Notes: a model not told the origin generated them from the letters alone. A DNA stretch of 64,000 nt from Methylibium petroleiphilum PM1 (GCF_000015725.1 NC_008825.1:1-64000), one strand, 5' to 3'; shown: positions 1 to 15,200, counted from the stretch's first letter. A program made the numbers and translations.

Positions 1-185
1 CCACGTACCCGATGCGGGGAACCCAGGATTACATCAAAAATACCCTTTTCGGTCAACGACTTGCACCGAGAACCCTGCCTCCACGGCCGGTTCGTCAGAC
101 GCAAAACGACTGTGGATAACCTCTTCCCAGCCGCGCTTCGACCGCTAGAATCGTTCGGCTGAAGAAAGAATTGTCCACAAGAACG
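1..185. other. oriC-proximal region upstream of dnaA
   Basis: This is gene-free sequence before dnaA. It holds a perfect DnaA box in reverse orientation (TGTGGATAA, 111-119) and a variant box (TTGTCCACA, 171-179) that ends just before the dnaA start. An A/T-richer patch at about 28-52 could be an unwinding element or the dnaA promoter. With the boxes between dnaA and dnaN, this suggests the chromosome origin and autoregulation of dnaA. The box cluster is thin, so the functional origin may extend left of the window. Confidence 0.65.
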
Positions 186-1589
186 ATGAGCGCCGACGTC
201 TGGTCTCAAGGCTGCGAACGCCTGGCGACCGAACTGCCCGAGCAGCAGTTCAACACCTGGATCCGTCCTCTCCCCGCGGCCGAACTCGTCGATCGCGGCG
301 ATACGGCCGTGGCCACGCTGCGGGTTCCCAACCGCTTCAAGCTCGACTGGATCCGCAATCAGTACGCCGCGCGCATCGAATCGGTGTTGAGCGACCTGGC
401 GGGCAAGCCGGTGCGTCTGGACCTGCAGCTCGCCGCACGCGAGGCGCCGCCGCGGCCTTCATCGGATGCGCCGCGCAGCAACGGCCATCCGCAGGCCGCC
501 GGCCAGTGGCTCGGTGCCCCCTCGTCGTCGAACGCAGGGGCCTACACACAGGCCAGCGCGCCGACGCCGACGCACCGGCTCAACACCGCCCTGACCTTCG
601 ACACCCTGGTGCCGGGACGCGCCAACCAGATGGCGCGCACCGCCGCGCTGCACGTGGCCGGCGCGCCGGGGGTCATGTACAACCCGCTGTTCATCTACGG
701 CGGCGTGGGCCTGGGCAAGACCCACCTGATCCACGCCGTGGGCAACGCGCTGCTGCGCGACAAGCCCGACGCGCGCATCCTCTACCTGCACGCCGAGCAG
801 TTCATCACCGACGTGGTGAAGAACTACCAGCGCAAGACCTTCGACGAGCTCAAGGCCAAGTACCACTCGCTCGACCTGCTGCTGATCGACGACGTGCAGT
901 TCTTCGCCGGCAAGGAGCGCACCCAGGAGGAGTTCTTCAACGCCTTCGAGGCGCTGCTGGCCAAGCGCGCGCACATCATCATGACCAGCGACACCTACCC
1001 CAAGGGGCTGGCCGACATCGACGAGCGCCTCACCTCGCGCTTCGATGCCGGACTCACAGTGGCGATCGAGCCGCCCGAGCTGGAAATGCGCGTCGCGATC
1101 CTGATGAAGAAGTCCGACGTCGAAGGCACGCCGATGCCCGAGGACGTGGCCTTCTTCGTCGCCAAGAACGTGCGCGCCAACGTGCGCGAGCTCGAGGGCG
1201 CGCTGCGCAAGGTGCTGGCCTATGCACGCTTCAGCCAGAAGGACATCAACATCGCGCTGGCCCGCGAGGCACTGAAGGACCTGCTGTCGATCCAGAACCG
1301 CCAGGTCGGCGTGGAGAACATCCAGAAGACGGTGGCCGACTTCTACAAGATCAAGGTCGCCGACATGTACTCCAAGAAGCGTCCCGCCAGCATCGCCCGG
1401 CCACGCCAGATCGCCATGTACCTCGCCAAGGAACTGACGCAGAAGAGCCTGCCCGAGATCGGCGAGCTGTTCGGTGGTCGTGACCACACCACCGTGCTGC
1501 ATGCGGTGCGCAAGATCGGCGGCGAGCGCGGCAAGAACACCGAACTGAACCAGCAGCTCCACGTGCTGGAACAGACCCTCAAGGGCTGA
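186..1589 (+). CDS. dnaA: Chromosomal replication initiator DnaA
   Basis: DnaA is an AAA+ ATPase that binds DnaA boxes, opens oriC and loads the replicative helicase. The 467-residue protein shows the N-terminal oligomerisation domain ([14 protein letters not shown]), a variable linker at about 95-135, Walker [11 protein letters not shown] near residue 172, Walker [11 protein letters not shown] near 231, and the C-terminal helix-turn-helix signature [12 protein letters not shown] near 432. I chose ATG 186 over the in-frame TTG at 171 because that TTG lies inside a DnaA-box sequence and directly abuts the only purine-rich stretch, leaving no room for a ribosome site. Neither start has a strong Shine-Dalgarno. 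It is first in the dnaA-dnaN-gyrB group. Confidence 0.98.
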   Translation: MSADVWSQGCERLATELPEQQFNTWIRPLPAAELVDRGDTAVATLRVPNRFKLDWIRNQYAARIESVLSDLAGKPVRLDLQLAAREAPPRPSSDAPRSNGHPQAAGQWLGAPSSSNAGAYTQASAPTPTHRLNTALTFDTLVPGRANQMARTAALHVAGAPGVMYNPLFIYGGVGLGKTHLIHAVGNALLRDKPDARILYLHAEQFITDVVKNYQRKTFDELKAKYHSLDLLLIDDVQFFAGKERTQEEFFNAFEALLAKRAHIIMTSDTYPKGLADIDERLTSRFDAGLTVAIEPPELEMRVAILMKKSDVEGTPMPEDVAFFVAKNVRANVRELEGALRKVLAYARFSQKDINIALAREALKDLLSIQNRQVGVENIQKTVADFYKIKVADMYSKKRPASIARPRQIAMYLAKELTQKSLPEIGELFGGRDHTTVLHAVRKIGGERGKNTELNQQLHVLEQTLKG

Positions 1590-1823
1590 AGCATGCGCAT
1601 GCCGAGGCCGTCAAGTGACAAAGCTGGGGACAACTCCGGAACAAGCAGAGAGTCATCCACAGCCCGAGCCAGGCCACCAGAGTTGTTGTGGTCGGCTCCC
1701 GCGCAAACCGAGCCACGACCCACAGGGTTGAAGCCCAGCTAAGTGATTGCCGGAACAAGCGAAAATGGCCTTGTCCACACGAAGTGCCGGCCCCTACTAA
1801 AACGACTACCTGAAGAGGTTTAA
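1590..1823. other. DnaA-box region between dnaA and dnaN
   Basis: This 234-bp spacer carries several DnaA-box-like 9-mers: TGGGGACAA (1625-1633), TCATCCACA (1653-1661) and TTGTCCACA (1771-1779). They are one- or two-base variants of TTATCCACA and lie in both orientations. In many beta- and gammaproteobacteria the origin or extra regulatory boxes lie here. The last 30 bp also form the dnaN leader, with the purine stretch GAAGAGG before ATG 1824. Confidence 0.6.
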
Positions 1824-2930
1824 ATGATTGTCTTGAAGAGCCCGCAGGAAAAATTTCTGGGTGCACTGCAAGCCGTCGCCGGCATCGTCGAACGGCGTCA
1901 TACCTTGCCGGTGCTGGCCAACGTGCTGATGCGCAAGACCGGCAACGCGATCGAATTCACCACCAGCGATCTCGAGATCCAGGTCCGCACCCAGGCCGAG
2001 TTCGACGGCGACGCCGGCAACTTCAGCACCACGGTCGGAGCGCGCAAGCTGATCGACATCTTGCGCACCCTGCCGGCCGACCAGAACGTGACGCTCAGCA
2101 GCGCGCAGAACAAGCTCACGCTCACCGGCGGCAAGAGTCGCTTCACGCTGCAGACGCTGCCGGCGGAAGACTTCCCGCTGGTGCAGGAGGCAGCTGATTT
2201 CGGCCCGGCCTTCAGCGTGCCGCAGAAGAGCCTGAAGGCGCTGATCGCCCAGGTGCACTTCGCGATGGCGGTGCACGACATCCGCTACTACCTCAACGGC
2301 ATCCTGTTCGTCGCCGAGGGCAAGAGTCTCACGCTGGTGGCCACCGACGGCCACCGCCTGGCGCTGGCCCAGGCCACGCTCGATGTGGAGATGCCCAAGC
2401 AGGAAGTCATCCTGCCGCGCAAGACCGTGCTGGAGCTGCAGCGCCTGCTGAAGGACGAAGACACCGCCATCGAGATGCGCTTCGCCGGCAACCAGGCCAA
2501 GTTCGCGTTCTCGGGCATGGAGTTCGTGACCAAGCTGGTCGAGGGCAAGTTCCCCGACTACAACCGCGTGATCCCCAAGAACCACAAGAACCACGTGACG
2601 CTGGGCCGTGCGCCGCTGCTGGCCAGCCTGCAGCGCGCCGCCATCCTGACCAGCGAGAAGTTCAAGGGCGTGCGCCTGAACTTCGACCCCGGCACGCTGC
2701 GCATCGCCTCCAGCAACGCCGAGCAGGAAGAGGCCAAGGAAGAGCTCGAGATCGACTACGGCGGCGACGCCATCGAGATCGGCTTCAACGTCACCTACCT
2801 GATGGACGTGCTGGCCAACATGGGCCAAGAGATGGTCACCTTGTCGCTGCAGGATTCCAACAGCTCGGCTCTCGTCACCGTGCCCGAGCAAGGCGGCTTC
2901 AAGTACGTGGTGATGCCGATGCGGATCTAG
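1824..2930 (+). CDS. dnaN: DNA polymerase III beta subunit (sliding clamp)
   Basis: The beta clamp is a ring-shaped dimer that tethers DNA polymerase III to DNA and recruits other replication and repair proteins. The 368-residue product has the normal length for the three-repeat clamp. It begins with the typical MIVLKSPQEKFLGALQAVAGI and ends with the conserved YVVMPMRI tail, where the last residues line the peptide-binding pocket. The start is ATG 1824, preceded by GAAGAGG. It lies downstream of dnaA in the usual order and is followed by a terminator-like hairpin. Confidence 0.98.
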   Translation: MIVLKSPQEKFLGALQAVAGIVERRHTLPVLANVLMRKTGNAIEFTTSDLEIQVRTQAEFDGDAGNFSTTVGARKLIDILRTLPADQNVTLSSAQNKLTLTGGKSRFTLQTLPAEDFPLVQEAADFGPAFSVPQKSLKALIAQVHFAMAVHDIRYYLNGILFVAEGKSLTLVATDGHRLALAQATLDVEMPKQEVILPRKTVLELQRLLKDEDTAIEMRFAGNQAKFAFSGMEFVTKLVEGKFPDYNRVIPKNHKNHVTLGRAPLLASLQRAAILTSEKFKGVRLNFDPGTLRIASSNAEQEEAKEELEIDYGGDAIEIGFNVTYLMDVLANMGQEMVTLSLQDSNSSALVTVPEQGGFKYVVMPMRI

Positions 2931-2955
2931 CCCGCAACCCAGCCGACACCAGCAC

Positions 2956-2985
2956 AGCGGGCCGCGAGCCCGCTGCAGCGTTTTT
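2956..2985 (+). terminator. Putative terminator after dnaN
   Basis: A 7-bp stem (AGCGGGC 2956-2962, GCCCGCT 2968-2974, 5-nt loop) is followed seven bases later by TTTTT (2981-2985). A second perfect 8-bp hairpin (GGGGCCGG / CCGGCCCC, 2989-3008) lies just before gyrB and could also affect read-through. The gap between stem and T-run makes this a weak intrinsic terminator, so partial read-through into gyrB is possible. Confidence 0.45.
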
Positions 2986-3012
2986 GAAGGGGCCGGTCCA
3001 CCGGCCCCGTGA

Positions 3013-5583
<2,571 letters not shown>

Positions 5584-5605
5584 TCCGGGAGCCGGATTGA
5601 ACGAG

Positions 5606-5914
5606 ATGTACGAAATCAACCAGAACGAAGTCCCCTCTTCGTTCATCGCTCTGTTCATCCCCCGCGGCGCCACGCGCCCCAGCGAGAGCCGCGAGGTCAT
5701 CGCGGCGCGCTACGAGCTGTGTGAAGACCTGGCGCAGATGCTGACCGAGCACGCGGTGGCCACGCGCGCCTATCTGGGCGTCACCGAGCTCGACGTGCTG
5801 GGGCAGCTGCTTCGTGGCCTGCAGACGGCGGATGCGGTCGTCACGCCCGACGAGGCGCACTGGGTGGTGCGCCGGCTGGCGGAGCTGCTGGAGTGGCCGG
5901 CGCTCGCGCCCTAG
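5606..5914 (+). CDS. Small conserved-looking protein after gyrB
   Basis: I do not recognise this 102-residue protein. It starts [21 protein letters not shown] and has an acidic, helix-prone middle ([15 protein letters not shown]) with no signal peptide or membrane segment. I used ATG 5606. A TTG at 5597 would add three residues and lies closer to a GGGAG stretch (5588-5592). It begins 22 bp after gyrB on the same strand and may be co-transcribed. The third-base GC bias fits a real gene. No function can be assigned. Confidence 0.7.
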   Translation: MYEINQNEVPSSFIALFIPRGATRPSESREVIAARYELCEDLAQMLTEHAVATRAYLGVTELDVLGQLLRGLQTADAVVTPDEAHWVVRRLAELLEWPALAP

Positions 5915-5979
5915 GGACAACGGCTCAGCCGCGGGCCGCGACAATCGGCCGCACCTTCCCACGCGACGCCCTACTTCCC

Positions 5980-7555
<1,576 letters not shown>

Positions 7556-7566
<11 letters not shown>

Positions 7567-8881
7567 ATGGCCCTTGATCTCGATCGAAGAGATCAAGGCC
7601 CCCGGAGCGGGAAGCATTGCAATCGGCCCATTCGGCTCGCGGATGAAGAGCGATTGCTACGTGGATGCCGGGGTTCGTGTTGTCCGCGGCACCAACTTGA
7701 CTGGCGGCCGATCGTTCTCGGGTGAGTTTGTATTCATCACGCCAGAGAAGGCTGTAGAACTCAATTCGGCGAACCTGTCGCCGAATGACTTGGTCTTCCC
7801 TCATCGTGGCGCTATTGGCGAAGTTGGCATCGTCCCGGAAGACGGCGAGAGGTACGTTCTGTCCTCAAGCCTGATGAAGCTGACATGCGATGTGGCCCGT
7901 GCACACCCGGACTTCGTCTACTACTTTTTCAAGTCTGCGATTGGGCGCTTCGAACTTCTCAAGAACTCATCGCAGGTCGGCACGCCGGGTATTGGCCAGC
8001 CACTGACATCACTCAAACAAATCAAGCTGAGGCTGCCGCCAGTCGGCGAGCAGGTAGCGATTGCGGCCGCTCTGCGTGCTCTCGACGACCGCATCGCCCT
8101 CCTGCGCGACACCAACGCCACCCTCGAAGCGATCGCGCAGGCGCTGTTCAAGTCGTGGTTCGTCGACTTCGATCCCGTTCGCGCCAAGAGCCAAGGCCTC
8201 GCCCCGGCCGGCATGGACGAAGCCACGGCGGCCCTGTTTCCAGAGGGGGTCGAGGAGTCTGCTTTGGGGCCAGTGCCCAGGGGGTGGCGCGCTGCAACGT
8301 TGGCAGAAACCTTCGAGATCAATCCCTCGCGCAGCCTTCCGAAGGATTCAGAGGCGAAGTACCTCGAGATGGCCGGTGTGCCGACCACGGGCCATTGCGC
8401 CGAGTCGATCGCGGTGCGTGCCTTCGGGTCCGGCACCAAGTTTCGGAACGGCGACACGCTGCTGGCGCGCATCACGCCCTGCCTCGAAAACGGCAAGACG
8501 GCGTTCGTCGATTTCCTCGTGGAAGATGAGATCGGCTGGGGATCGACAGAGTTCATCGTGCTGCGGCCTAAGGCGCCGCTGCCCGATTACTTCGCCTATC
8601 TGCTGTGCAGACACGCACCGTTTCGCGAGTTTGCCGAGCGCAGCATGTCAGGGACGAGTGGACGTCAGCGGGTGCAGAACGATGTGCTCGCGACCTATCG
8701 GATTGCCGTGCCGCCATCAGCAGTTGCAGAAGCTTTCGGCGCGCTGATCAATCCACTGCGGCACGCGATCACGAGCAACCATGCGAGGGGAGCAACCCTT
8801 GGCGCGCTGCGTGATGCGCTGTTGCCTCGTCTGATCTCCGGCCAACTCCGCCTGCCTGACGCTGTGGCGCTGGCCGCCTGA
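7556..8881 (+). CDS. hsdS: Type I restriction-modification system, specificity (S) subunit
   Basis: HsdS chooses the DNA target through two target-recognition domains joined by conserved helices. The 441-residue protein has TRD1 at about 5-165, the central spacer helix [19 protein letters not shown] near 190, TRD2 at about 235-405, and the C-terminal repeat of the spacer ending [20 protein letters not shown] 7556 lies inside the end of hsdM (11-bp overlap). The first TRD is visibly less GC-rich than the flanking genes, as expected for regions swapped by recombination. The bipartite target cannot be read from sequence. Confidence 0.95.
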
Positions 8882-8933
8882 GCTCTTGCCGCCATCGGGC
8901 ACACTTCCGGCACTTCAGAAAGCTGCTCCCACC

Positions 8934-10169
8934 ATGGCCACCTTGTCCACCGTGCCACGCATCCACTACCTGCGGGTGCAGAACTTCCGCGCTTTGCGGA
9001 ACATCGAGTTGAAGAACATCACGCCATTGACAGTGCTGCTGGGACCCAATGGCAGCGGCAAGACTACGCTGTTCGACGTTTTCAACTTTCTGTCTGAGTG
9101 CTTCCAGGGTGGCCTGCGGCAGGCCTGGGACAAGCGAGGCCGTGCGAAGGAACTGAAGACCCGTGGCGCGGACGGACCTGTGGTTATCGAGATCAAGTAC
9201 CGCGAAAGCAAGGCGACGCCCTTGATCACCTACCACCTATCGATCGACGAAGGCCCCAAGGGCCCGGTGGTGGCTGAAGAGTGGTTGGCCTGGACCCGCG
9301 GCACTCAAGGCCGACCTTGGCGCTTCCTGGACTACAGACTCGGCAAGGGGGTGGTAGTAGGTGGCGAGTTACCCGACGAAAAGGACGAGCGGCTCGACGT
9401 GCCGCTGCGCAGCGCCGAACTGCTGGCGGTGAACACTCTGGGTCAGATCGCGCAGCACCCCCGCGTGGCGGCATTGCGCGATTTCATCACCGACTGGTAC
9501 GTGTCCTACCTGTCTGTGGACAACACTCGAACTCAGCCCGAGGCCGGGCCGATGGAGCAGTTGTCGAAGACCGGCGACAACCTGCCCAATGTCATCCAGT
9601 ATCTTCAGGAGACCCACCCGGAGCAGTTGCAGAGCATCACTGAGGTGCTGCGGCGGCGCATTCCGCGGCTGGAGCGCATCGACGCGACGCCCATGCCGGA
9701 CGGCCGGCTGCTGCTGGAAGTGAAAGATGCGCCGTTCGACAAGCCGGTGTTGTCGAAGTTTGCATCCGACGGCACGCTCAAGATGCTGGCCTACCTGACT
9801 GTTCTGTACGACCCCGAGCCACCGCGCTTCATCGGCATCGAGGAGCCCGAGAACTTTCTGCACCCGCGGCTGCTGCCTGAACTGGGCGAGGAATGCCGCC
9901 ATGCGTCCGAACGCACACAGTTGCTGGTGACTACGCATTCGCCCTTCTTCCTGAACAGCTGCAGGCCCGATGAAGTACGCATCCTGTTCCGAGACGAACA
10001 GGGTCACACGCAGGTTCGTACTGCAGCTGACATCGAGGGCATCCCGGAGTTCGTGGCGGCTGGCGCTTCGCTCGGTCACCTGTGGATCGAAGGCCAGTTC
10101 GGCATGAGTGACCCTTTGCGCAACCAGGGGGCGCCTTGGACGATAGAAGGGGCGCGGCGTGGCCATTGA
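8934..10169 (+). CDS. AAA-family ATPase (AAA15/OLD-like), probable defence sensor
   Basis: This 411-residue ATPase of the SMC/ABC-like AAA15/AAA_21 group has an N-terminal strand [17 protein letters not shown], Walker [12 protein letters not shown] near residue 38, Walker [14 protein letters not shown] near 298 and the switch-type [10 protein letters not shown] near 334. Such ATPases pair with TOPRIM-type partners in OLD, PARIS and related phage-defence systems. It overlaps the next gene by 11 bp, so the two form one unit. ATG 8934 places the ATPase strand close to the N terminus; a TTG at 8886 would add 16 residues without conserved character. It sits 52 bp after hsdS. Base composition is less GC-rich than the core genes, which suggests transfer. 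Confidence 0.85.
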   Translation: MATLSTVPRIHYLRVQNFRALRNIELKNITPLTVLLGPNGSGKTTLFDVFNFLSECFQGGLRQAWDKRGRAKELKTRGADGPVVIEIKYRESKATPLITYHLSIDEGPKGPVVAEEWLAWTRGTQGRPWRFLDYRLGKGVVVGGELPDEKDERLDVPLRSAELLAVNTLGQIAQHPRVAALRDFITDWYVSYLSVDNTRTQPEAGPMEQLSKTGDNLPNVIQYLQETHPEQLQSITEVLRRRIPRLERIDATPMPDGRLLLEVKDAPFDKPVLSKFASDGTLKMLAYLTVLYDPEPPRFIGIEEPENFLHPRLLPELGEECRHASERTQLLVTTHSPFFLNSCRPDEVRILFRDEQGHTQVRTAADIEGIPEFVAAGASLGHLWIEGQFGMSDPLRNQGAPWTIEGARRGH

Positions 10170-10773
10170 GGTGCTGCACGTGTTGGTGGAGGAGCCGTCT
10201 ATGGAGGTGGCGCTGCAGCACCTGCTTCCGCGCCTGTTGCGCGAGGGCATTCGCGCTGAATTGCGCCAATTCCAGTGCAAGAGCGAGTTGTTGAAGCAAC
10301 TGCCGCAACGTCTGGCCGGCTATGCGCAGTGGCTACCAGACACGGCGGTGGTGCTGGTGCTGGTCGACAGGGACGACGAAGATTGCCTCGCTTTGAAGGC
10401 CCAGCTTGATGCCATGGCCCGAGCCGTCGGCCTGGTGCCGCGCAGCGATGCCACGCCAAAGGGGCGCTTCCAGGTGATCAACCGCATTGCAATCGAAGAA
10501 CTCGAGGCGTGGTTCTTTGGCGACTGGCCTGCTGTTTGCGCGGCCTACCCCAAGATGCCCGACACGCTGCCGCGAAGAGCGGGCTTCCGTGACCCTGACG
10601 CAATTGCCGGTGGTACCTGGGAGGCTCTTGAACGCGAGTTGCAACGCAAGGGCTATTTCAAGCAGGGACTGCGCAAGCTGGAGTTGGCTCGCGAGGTGGC
10701 CTCAAGAATGGACCCGGCGCGCAACCGCTCTACCAGCTTCGGGTACCTGCGTACGGCCTTGGCGCAGCTTTGA
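10159..10773 (+). CDS. DUF4276-type, TOPRIM-like partner of the ATPase
   Basis: The 204-residue protein resembles DUF4276. Residues 5-18 ([15 protein letters not shown]) look like the first TOPRIM strand with its catalytic glutamate. Residues about 64-76 ([13 protein letters not shown]) carry a DxD-type metal motif, and [16 protein letters not shown] near 108-123 is the family hallmark. This is the arrangement of nuclease/effector partners of AAA15 ATPases such as OLD and PARIS, so I infer the effector half of a two-gene defence system. It starts at GTG 10159 inside the ATPase end. No toxin or nuclease activity is shown by sequence alone. Confidence 0.75.
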   Translation: MAIEVLHVLVEEPSMEVALQHLLPRLLREGIRAELRQFQCKSELLKQLPQRLAGYAQWLPDTAVVLVLVDRDDEDCLALKAQLDAMARAVGLVPRSDATPKGRFQVINRIAIEELEAWFFGDWPAVCAAYPKMPDTLPRRAGFRDPDAIAGGTWEALERELQRKGYFKQGLRKLELAREVASRMDPARNRSTSFGYLRTALAQL

Positions 10774-11120
10774 TTGGTGCGTGGCATTTGGCTCATCGCG
10801 CGCAAGGCGAGGGCGTAGCAGACAGCTTAGCAATCAGGGTTGGCGCCGGTCCGTTTCCGGAAACACTTTTTAAATCAAAGACTTGGTGCTTAGCTTGTTA
10901 AGCACTTTCGCTAAGCGCTCAAGGCTCTTGCTGGCCAGAAAGCGAAAAGCCCAGGTGAACCCACCGCGGCTGCAGCGCCAACCAGGAACCCCGATCCACT
11001 TGGCGCGGCAATGTACGGGCGCTGCTGCGGCAGCCCCCCGCAAGCTTGCTTTCGCAGGCTTTCCATAAATTAAAGAACGCTTTACTATGAAAGCCTGCTG
11101 CTCAAGCAAGCTTTCATACG
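10774..11120. other. Lower-GC intergenic region upstream of fic-hsdR
   Basis: This gene-free 347-bp stretch is clearly less GC-rich than its surroundings. It contains a 12-bp perfect palindrome (GTTTCCGGAAAC, 10853-10864), a hairpin GTGCTTA / TAAGCAC (10886-10905), and two inverted-repeat sites near fic at about 11039-11066 and 11086-11118. An open frame on the minus strand (10870-11109) shows no family features and I do not call it. The region probably holds the fic-hsdR promoter and marks the join between the ATPase pair and the rest of the restriction locus. Confidence 0.6.
11060..11118 (+). promoter_or_regulatory. Predicted fic-hsdR promoter and palindromic operator
   Basis: TTTCCA (11060-11065) and TACTAT (11083-11088), 17 bp apart, match the -35 and -10 consensus at four of six positions each. 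Overlapping the predicted transcription start is an imperfect 33-bp palindrome (11086-11118) with outer arms TATGAAAGC / GCTTTCATA. A related arrangement (GCAAGCTTGC...GCAGGCTTTCCATA, 11039-11066) lies upstream in the opposite direction. A DNA-binding dimer occupying both would block the promoter. The fic product itself has a C-terminal winged-helix-like region and could be that regulator. Confidence 0.5.
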
Positions 11121-12272
11121 ATGCGCACCGCCGGCACCTACGTCACCACCACCACGCTGGGCGAGGCGGTGCAGGCGTTCGTGCCCCATCCGCTGCCGCC
11201 GGCCGACCCGCCGCTGGCTGCTGAGGGCTACGCAGCAGCCAGCCGCCGCGCCGAGATGGCGCTGGCTCGGCTGGGCGGCGTGGCCGGCCTGGTGCCTTCG
11301 GTCGACTGGCTGCTCTACAGCGCCATCCGCAAGGAGGCGCTGCTCACCTCGCAGATCGAGGGCACCCAGGCCACGCTGACCGACCTGTTCGACGACGAGG
11401 CCGGCCAGGTGCTGGCCAACACTGCCGATGTCGAGGAGGTGACCAACTACCTGCGTGCCTTCCGCCTCGTGCGCGACAACCTGCGCAGCGAGGCCGGCCT
11501 GCCGATTTCGGTGCGCTTGCTGTGCGACGCCCACAGGCTGCTGCTCGACGGCGCACGCGGCGCTGGCAAGCAGCCGGGAGAACTCCGACGCTCGCAGAAC
11601 TGGATCGGCGGCGCTCGGCCGGGCCGTGCGGCCTTCGTGCCGCCGCCACCGGACCAGGTTCCGGGACTGCTGGCCGACCTGGAGCGCTTCATCCATGACC
11701 CGGAGCCTGCGCTGCCACCCCTCGTGCGCGTGGCCCTGGTGCACGTGCAGTTCGAGACCATCCACCCGTTCCTCGACGGCAACGGGCGCATCGGACGGCT
11801 GCTGATTGCCGCCTTGTTGGAGCAGTGGGGCCTGCTGCCCGAGCCGCTGGTCTACCTGAGCGGCTACCTCAAGCAGCACCAGGCCGAGTACTACCGGCGG
11901 CTGTCGGCCGTGCGCACCGAGGGCGACTGGGAGGGCTGGGTCGGCTTCTTCCTCGATGGCGTGGAGACCGCGGCAACAGACGCCGAGCGCGGCATCGTCG
12001 CGATGGCGAGCCTGATCAACGCTGACCGCAAGCACCTGCTGGCTGCGCCCCGCGTGGGCGCGGTGGCGCTGCGCCTGTTCGAGTTGCTGCCGCTGATGCC
12101 GCGGTTCACCATCGAACAGGTGCGGCAGAAGTTGGACACCACCTTCCCCACGGCCACGGCGGCGGTGAAGCTGCTGCACGACCTGGGGATGCTGAGCGAG
12201 CTGACCGGCCAGAAGAAGAACCGCCTGTTCAGCTACGCTGCCTATGTCGAACTGCTGGCAGGGAGCCCATGA
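11121..12272 (+). CDS. Fic-family protein (probable AMP-transferase/regulator)
   Basis: Fic proteins transfer AMP or related groups to target hydroxyls. The 383-residue protein has the active-site loop [14 protein letters not shown] near residues 214-227, with the catalytic His, the phosphate-binding Asn/Gly and the Arg. An N-terminal inhibitory helix motif TSQIEGT lies near 76, the self-inhibiting glutamate of class II Fic proteins. The C-terminal 90 residues ([20 protein letters not shown]) look like a winged-helix domain. It overlaps hsdR by 4 bp (ATGA), so the two are translated together. Fic genes are often found next to hsdR, but their role there is unknown. A strong palindrome lies directly upstream. 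Confidence 0.92.
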   Translation: MRTAGTYVTTTTLGEAVQAFVPHPLPPADPPLAAEGYAAASRRAEMALARLGGVAGLVPSVDWLLYSAIRKEALLTSQIEGTQATLTDLFDDEAGQVLANTADVEEVTNYLRAFRLVRDNLRSEAGLPISVRLLCDAHRLLLDGARGAGKQPGELRRSQNWIGGARPGRAAFVPPPPDQVPGLLADLERFIHDPEPALPPLVRVALVHVQFETIHPFLDGNGRIGRLLIAALLEQWGLLPEPLVYLSGYLKQHQAEYYRRLSAVRTEGDWEGWVGFFLDGVETAATDAERGIVAMASLINADRKHLLAAPRVGAVALRLFELLPLMPRFTIEQVRQKLDTTFPTATAAVKLLHDLGMLSELTGQKKNRLFSYAAYVELLAGSP

Positions 12273-15200
12273 CGGAGGACCAGCTCGAACAAGAGTGCCT
12301 GGCGTGGCTGGCCGACGTGGGCTGGCAACACCGCTATGGGCCGGACATCGCGCCCGATGGCGACGCCCCCGAGCGCGACAGCTACCGCCAAGTGCTGCTG
12401 CTCGGGCGCTTGCGCTCCGCAGTGGCCGCGCTGAACCCGACCGTGCCCGCGGCGGCGCGCGAGGATGCCATCCGCCAGGTGCTGGATCTCGGCACCCCGG
12501 TGCTGTTGGCCGCCAACCGACACTTTCACCGGCTGCTGGTGGGCGGCGTGCCGGTGCAGTACCAACAAGACGGCGAAACGCGCGGCGACTTTGTGCGTTT
12601 GGTGGACTGGTCCGACCCGTCGCGCAACGAGTGGCTGGCCGTCAACCAGTTCTCCGTGACCGGGCCACACCACACGCGCCGGCCCGACATCGTGCTGTTC
12701 GTCAACGGCCTGCCGCTGGTGCTGATCGAGCTGAAGAACCCGGCGGACCTGAACGCCGACGTGTGGAAGGCCTTCCACCAGATCCAGACCTACAAGGCGC
12801 AGATCCCGGACATCTTCCAGACCAACGAGGTGCTGGTGGTGTCCGACGGCAGCGAGGCGCTGCTCGGCTCGCTCTCGGCCGACAGCGAGCGCTTCATGGC
12901 CTGGCGCACGATCGACGGCAACACGCTCGACCCGCTGGGCAAGTTCCATGAGCTGCAGACGCTGGTGCGTGGCGCGCTGGCGCCGGCCTATCTGCTCGAC
13001 TACCTGCGCTACTTCGTGCTCTTCGAGGACGACGGCCAACTCGCCAAGAAGATCGCCGGCTATCACCAGTTCCACGCGGTGCGCGCGGCCATTGCGCAGG
13101 TGGTGACCGCGTCGCGCCCGAACAGCGATGCGCGTTTGCGTGGCAAGGGCGGCGTGGTCTGGCACACCCAGGGCAGCGGCAAGAGCATCACGATGACCTG
13201 CTTCGCAGCGCGCGTGATGCAGGAGCCGGCGATGGAGAACCCGACCATCGTCGTCATCACCGACCGTAACGACCTGGACGGCCAGCTCTTCGGCGTGTTC
13301 AGCCTGGCGCAGGATCTATTGCGCGAGCAGCCGGTGCAGGCGAACACCCGGCAGGAACTGCGCGCGCTGCTCGGCAACCGCCCGAGCGGCGGCATCGTGT
13401 TCGCCACCATCCAGAAGTTCATGCCGGGCGAAGACGAGGACACGTTCCCGCTGCTCTCCGATCGCCACAACATCGTCGTGATGGCCGACGAGGCGCACCG
13501 CACGCAGTACGGCTTCGAGGCCAAGCTGAAGACGCCGAAGTCGGCGCTCAAGGCATCGAGCGAGCTGACCACGGGCAATGGCCAGCCACCCGCGCACCGG
13601 GCCGAGTTCGCGCCGAGCGCGAAGTACCAAGTGGGATACGCCCAGCACCTGCGCGATGCGCTGCCCAACGCCACCTTCGTGGCCTTCACCGGCACGCCGG
13701 TGTCGGGCGAAGACCGCGACACGCGGGCGGTGTTCGGCGACTACATCAGCGTCTACGACATGCAGCAGGCCAAGGAAGATGGCGCCACGGTGGCCATCTA
13801 CTACGAGAGCCGGCTCGCCAAGCTGGGCCTCAAGGCCGACGAGATGGCCACCATCGACGACGAGGTCGACGAGCTGGCCGAAGACGAGGAAGAGAGCCAG
13901 CAGGCCAAGCTCAAGAGCCGCTGGGCGGCGCTGGAGAAGGTGGTCGGTGCCGCGCCGCGCGTCGCCCAGGTGGCGGCGGATCTGGTGGCGCACTTCGAGG
14001 AGCGCAACAAGGCGCAGACCGGCAAGGCCATGGTGGTGGCCATGAGCCGCGAGATCTGCGTGCATGTCTACGACGAGATCGTCAAGCTGCGACCCGACTG
14101 GCACAGCCCCGACCCCGAGCAAGGCACGATCAAGATCGTGATGACGGGCTCGGCCAGCGACAAGGCACTGCTGCGGCCCCACATCTACAGCGCCCAGGTA
14201 AAAAAGCGGCTGGAGAAGCGCTTCAAGAACCCGGCCGACCCGCTGCGCATGGTCATCGTGCGCGACATGTGGCTCACGGGCTTCGACGCGCCCTGCGTGC
14301 ACACGCTCTACGTCGACAAGCCGATGAAGGGCCACAACCTCATGCAGGCGATTGCGCGCGTGAACCGCGTGTTCAAGGACAAGCAGGGCGGCCTGGTGGT
14401 GGACTACATCGGCATCGCCAACGAGTTGAAGTCGGCGTTGAAGGAGTACACCGCAGCACAGGGCCGCGGCCGGCCGACGGTGGACGCGCACGAGGCGTAT
14501 AGCGTGTTGGCCGAGAAGCTCGACGCGCTGCGAGGCATGCTGGCGGGAACGAACGGGCACGGCTTCGACTACAGCGGGTTCCTCACTGGGGGTCACAAGA
14601 CACTGGCCGGCGCCGCCAACTTCGTGCTTGGGATCAAGGAAGGCAAGAAGCGCTTCGCCGACTTGGCGCTGGCGATGAGCAAAGCCTTCACGCTCTGCTG
14701 CACGCTCGACGAAGCCAAGGCCGTGCGCGAGGAGGTGGCCTTCTTCCAGGCCGTGAAGGTGATCCTGACCAAGCGGGACATCAGCGCGCAGAAGAAGATG
14801 GACGAGCAACGTGAACTGGCCATCCGGCAGATCATCAGCGCGGCCGTGGTCTCGGAGGAGGTGGTCGACATCTTCGACGCCGTGGGGCTGGACAAGCCCA
14901 ACATCGGCATCCTGGACGACGCCTTCCTGGCCGAGGTTCGCAACCTGCCAGAGCGCAACCTCGCGGTGGAATTGCTGGAGCGGCTGCTCGAAGGCGAGAT
15001 CAAGTCACGCTTCGCCGGCAACGTGGTCCAGAACAAGAAGTTCTCGGACATGCTGGCCGACGTGGTGCAGCGCTACCAAAACCGGTCCATCGAAGCTGCT
15101 CAGGTGATGGAAGAGCTGGTGCAGATGGCCAAGAAGTTTCGCGCGGCTGCGGCGCGCGGGGAGCAGCTTGGCCTCACCGAAGACGAAGTGCGCTTCTATG

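Noticed and set aside
171-185. TTG start five codons upstream of dnaA ATG
   Set aside because: It lies within a DnaA-box sequence and abuts the purine stretch, leaving no ribosome-site spacing.
10870-11109. 79-codon minus-strand frame in the gap before fic
   Set aside because: No family likeness or convincing ribosome site, and it lies over the predicted fic promoter and palindromes.
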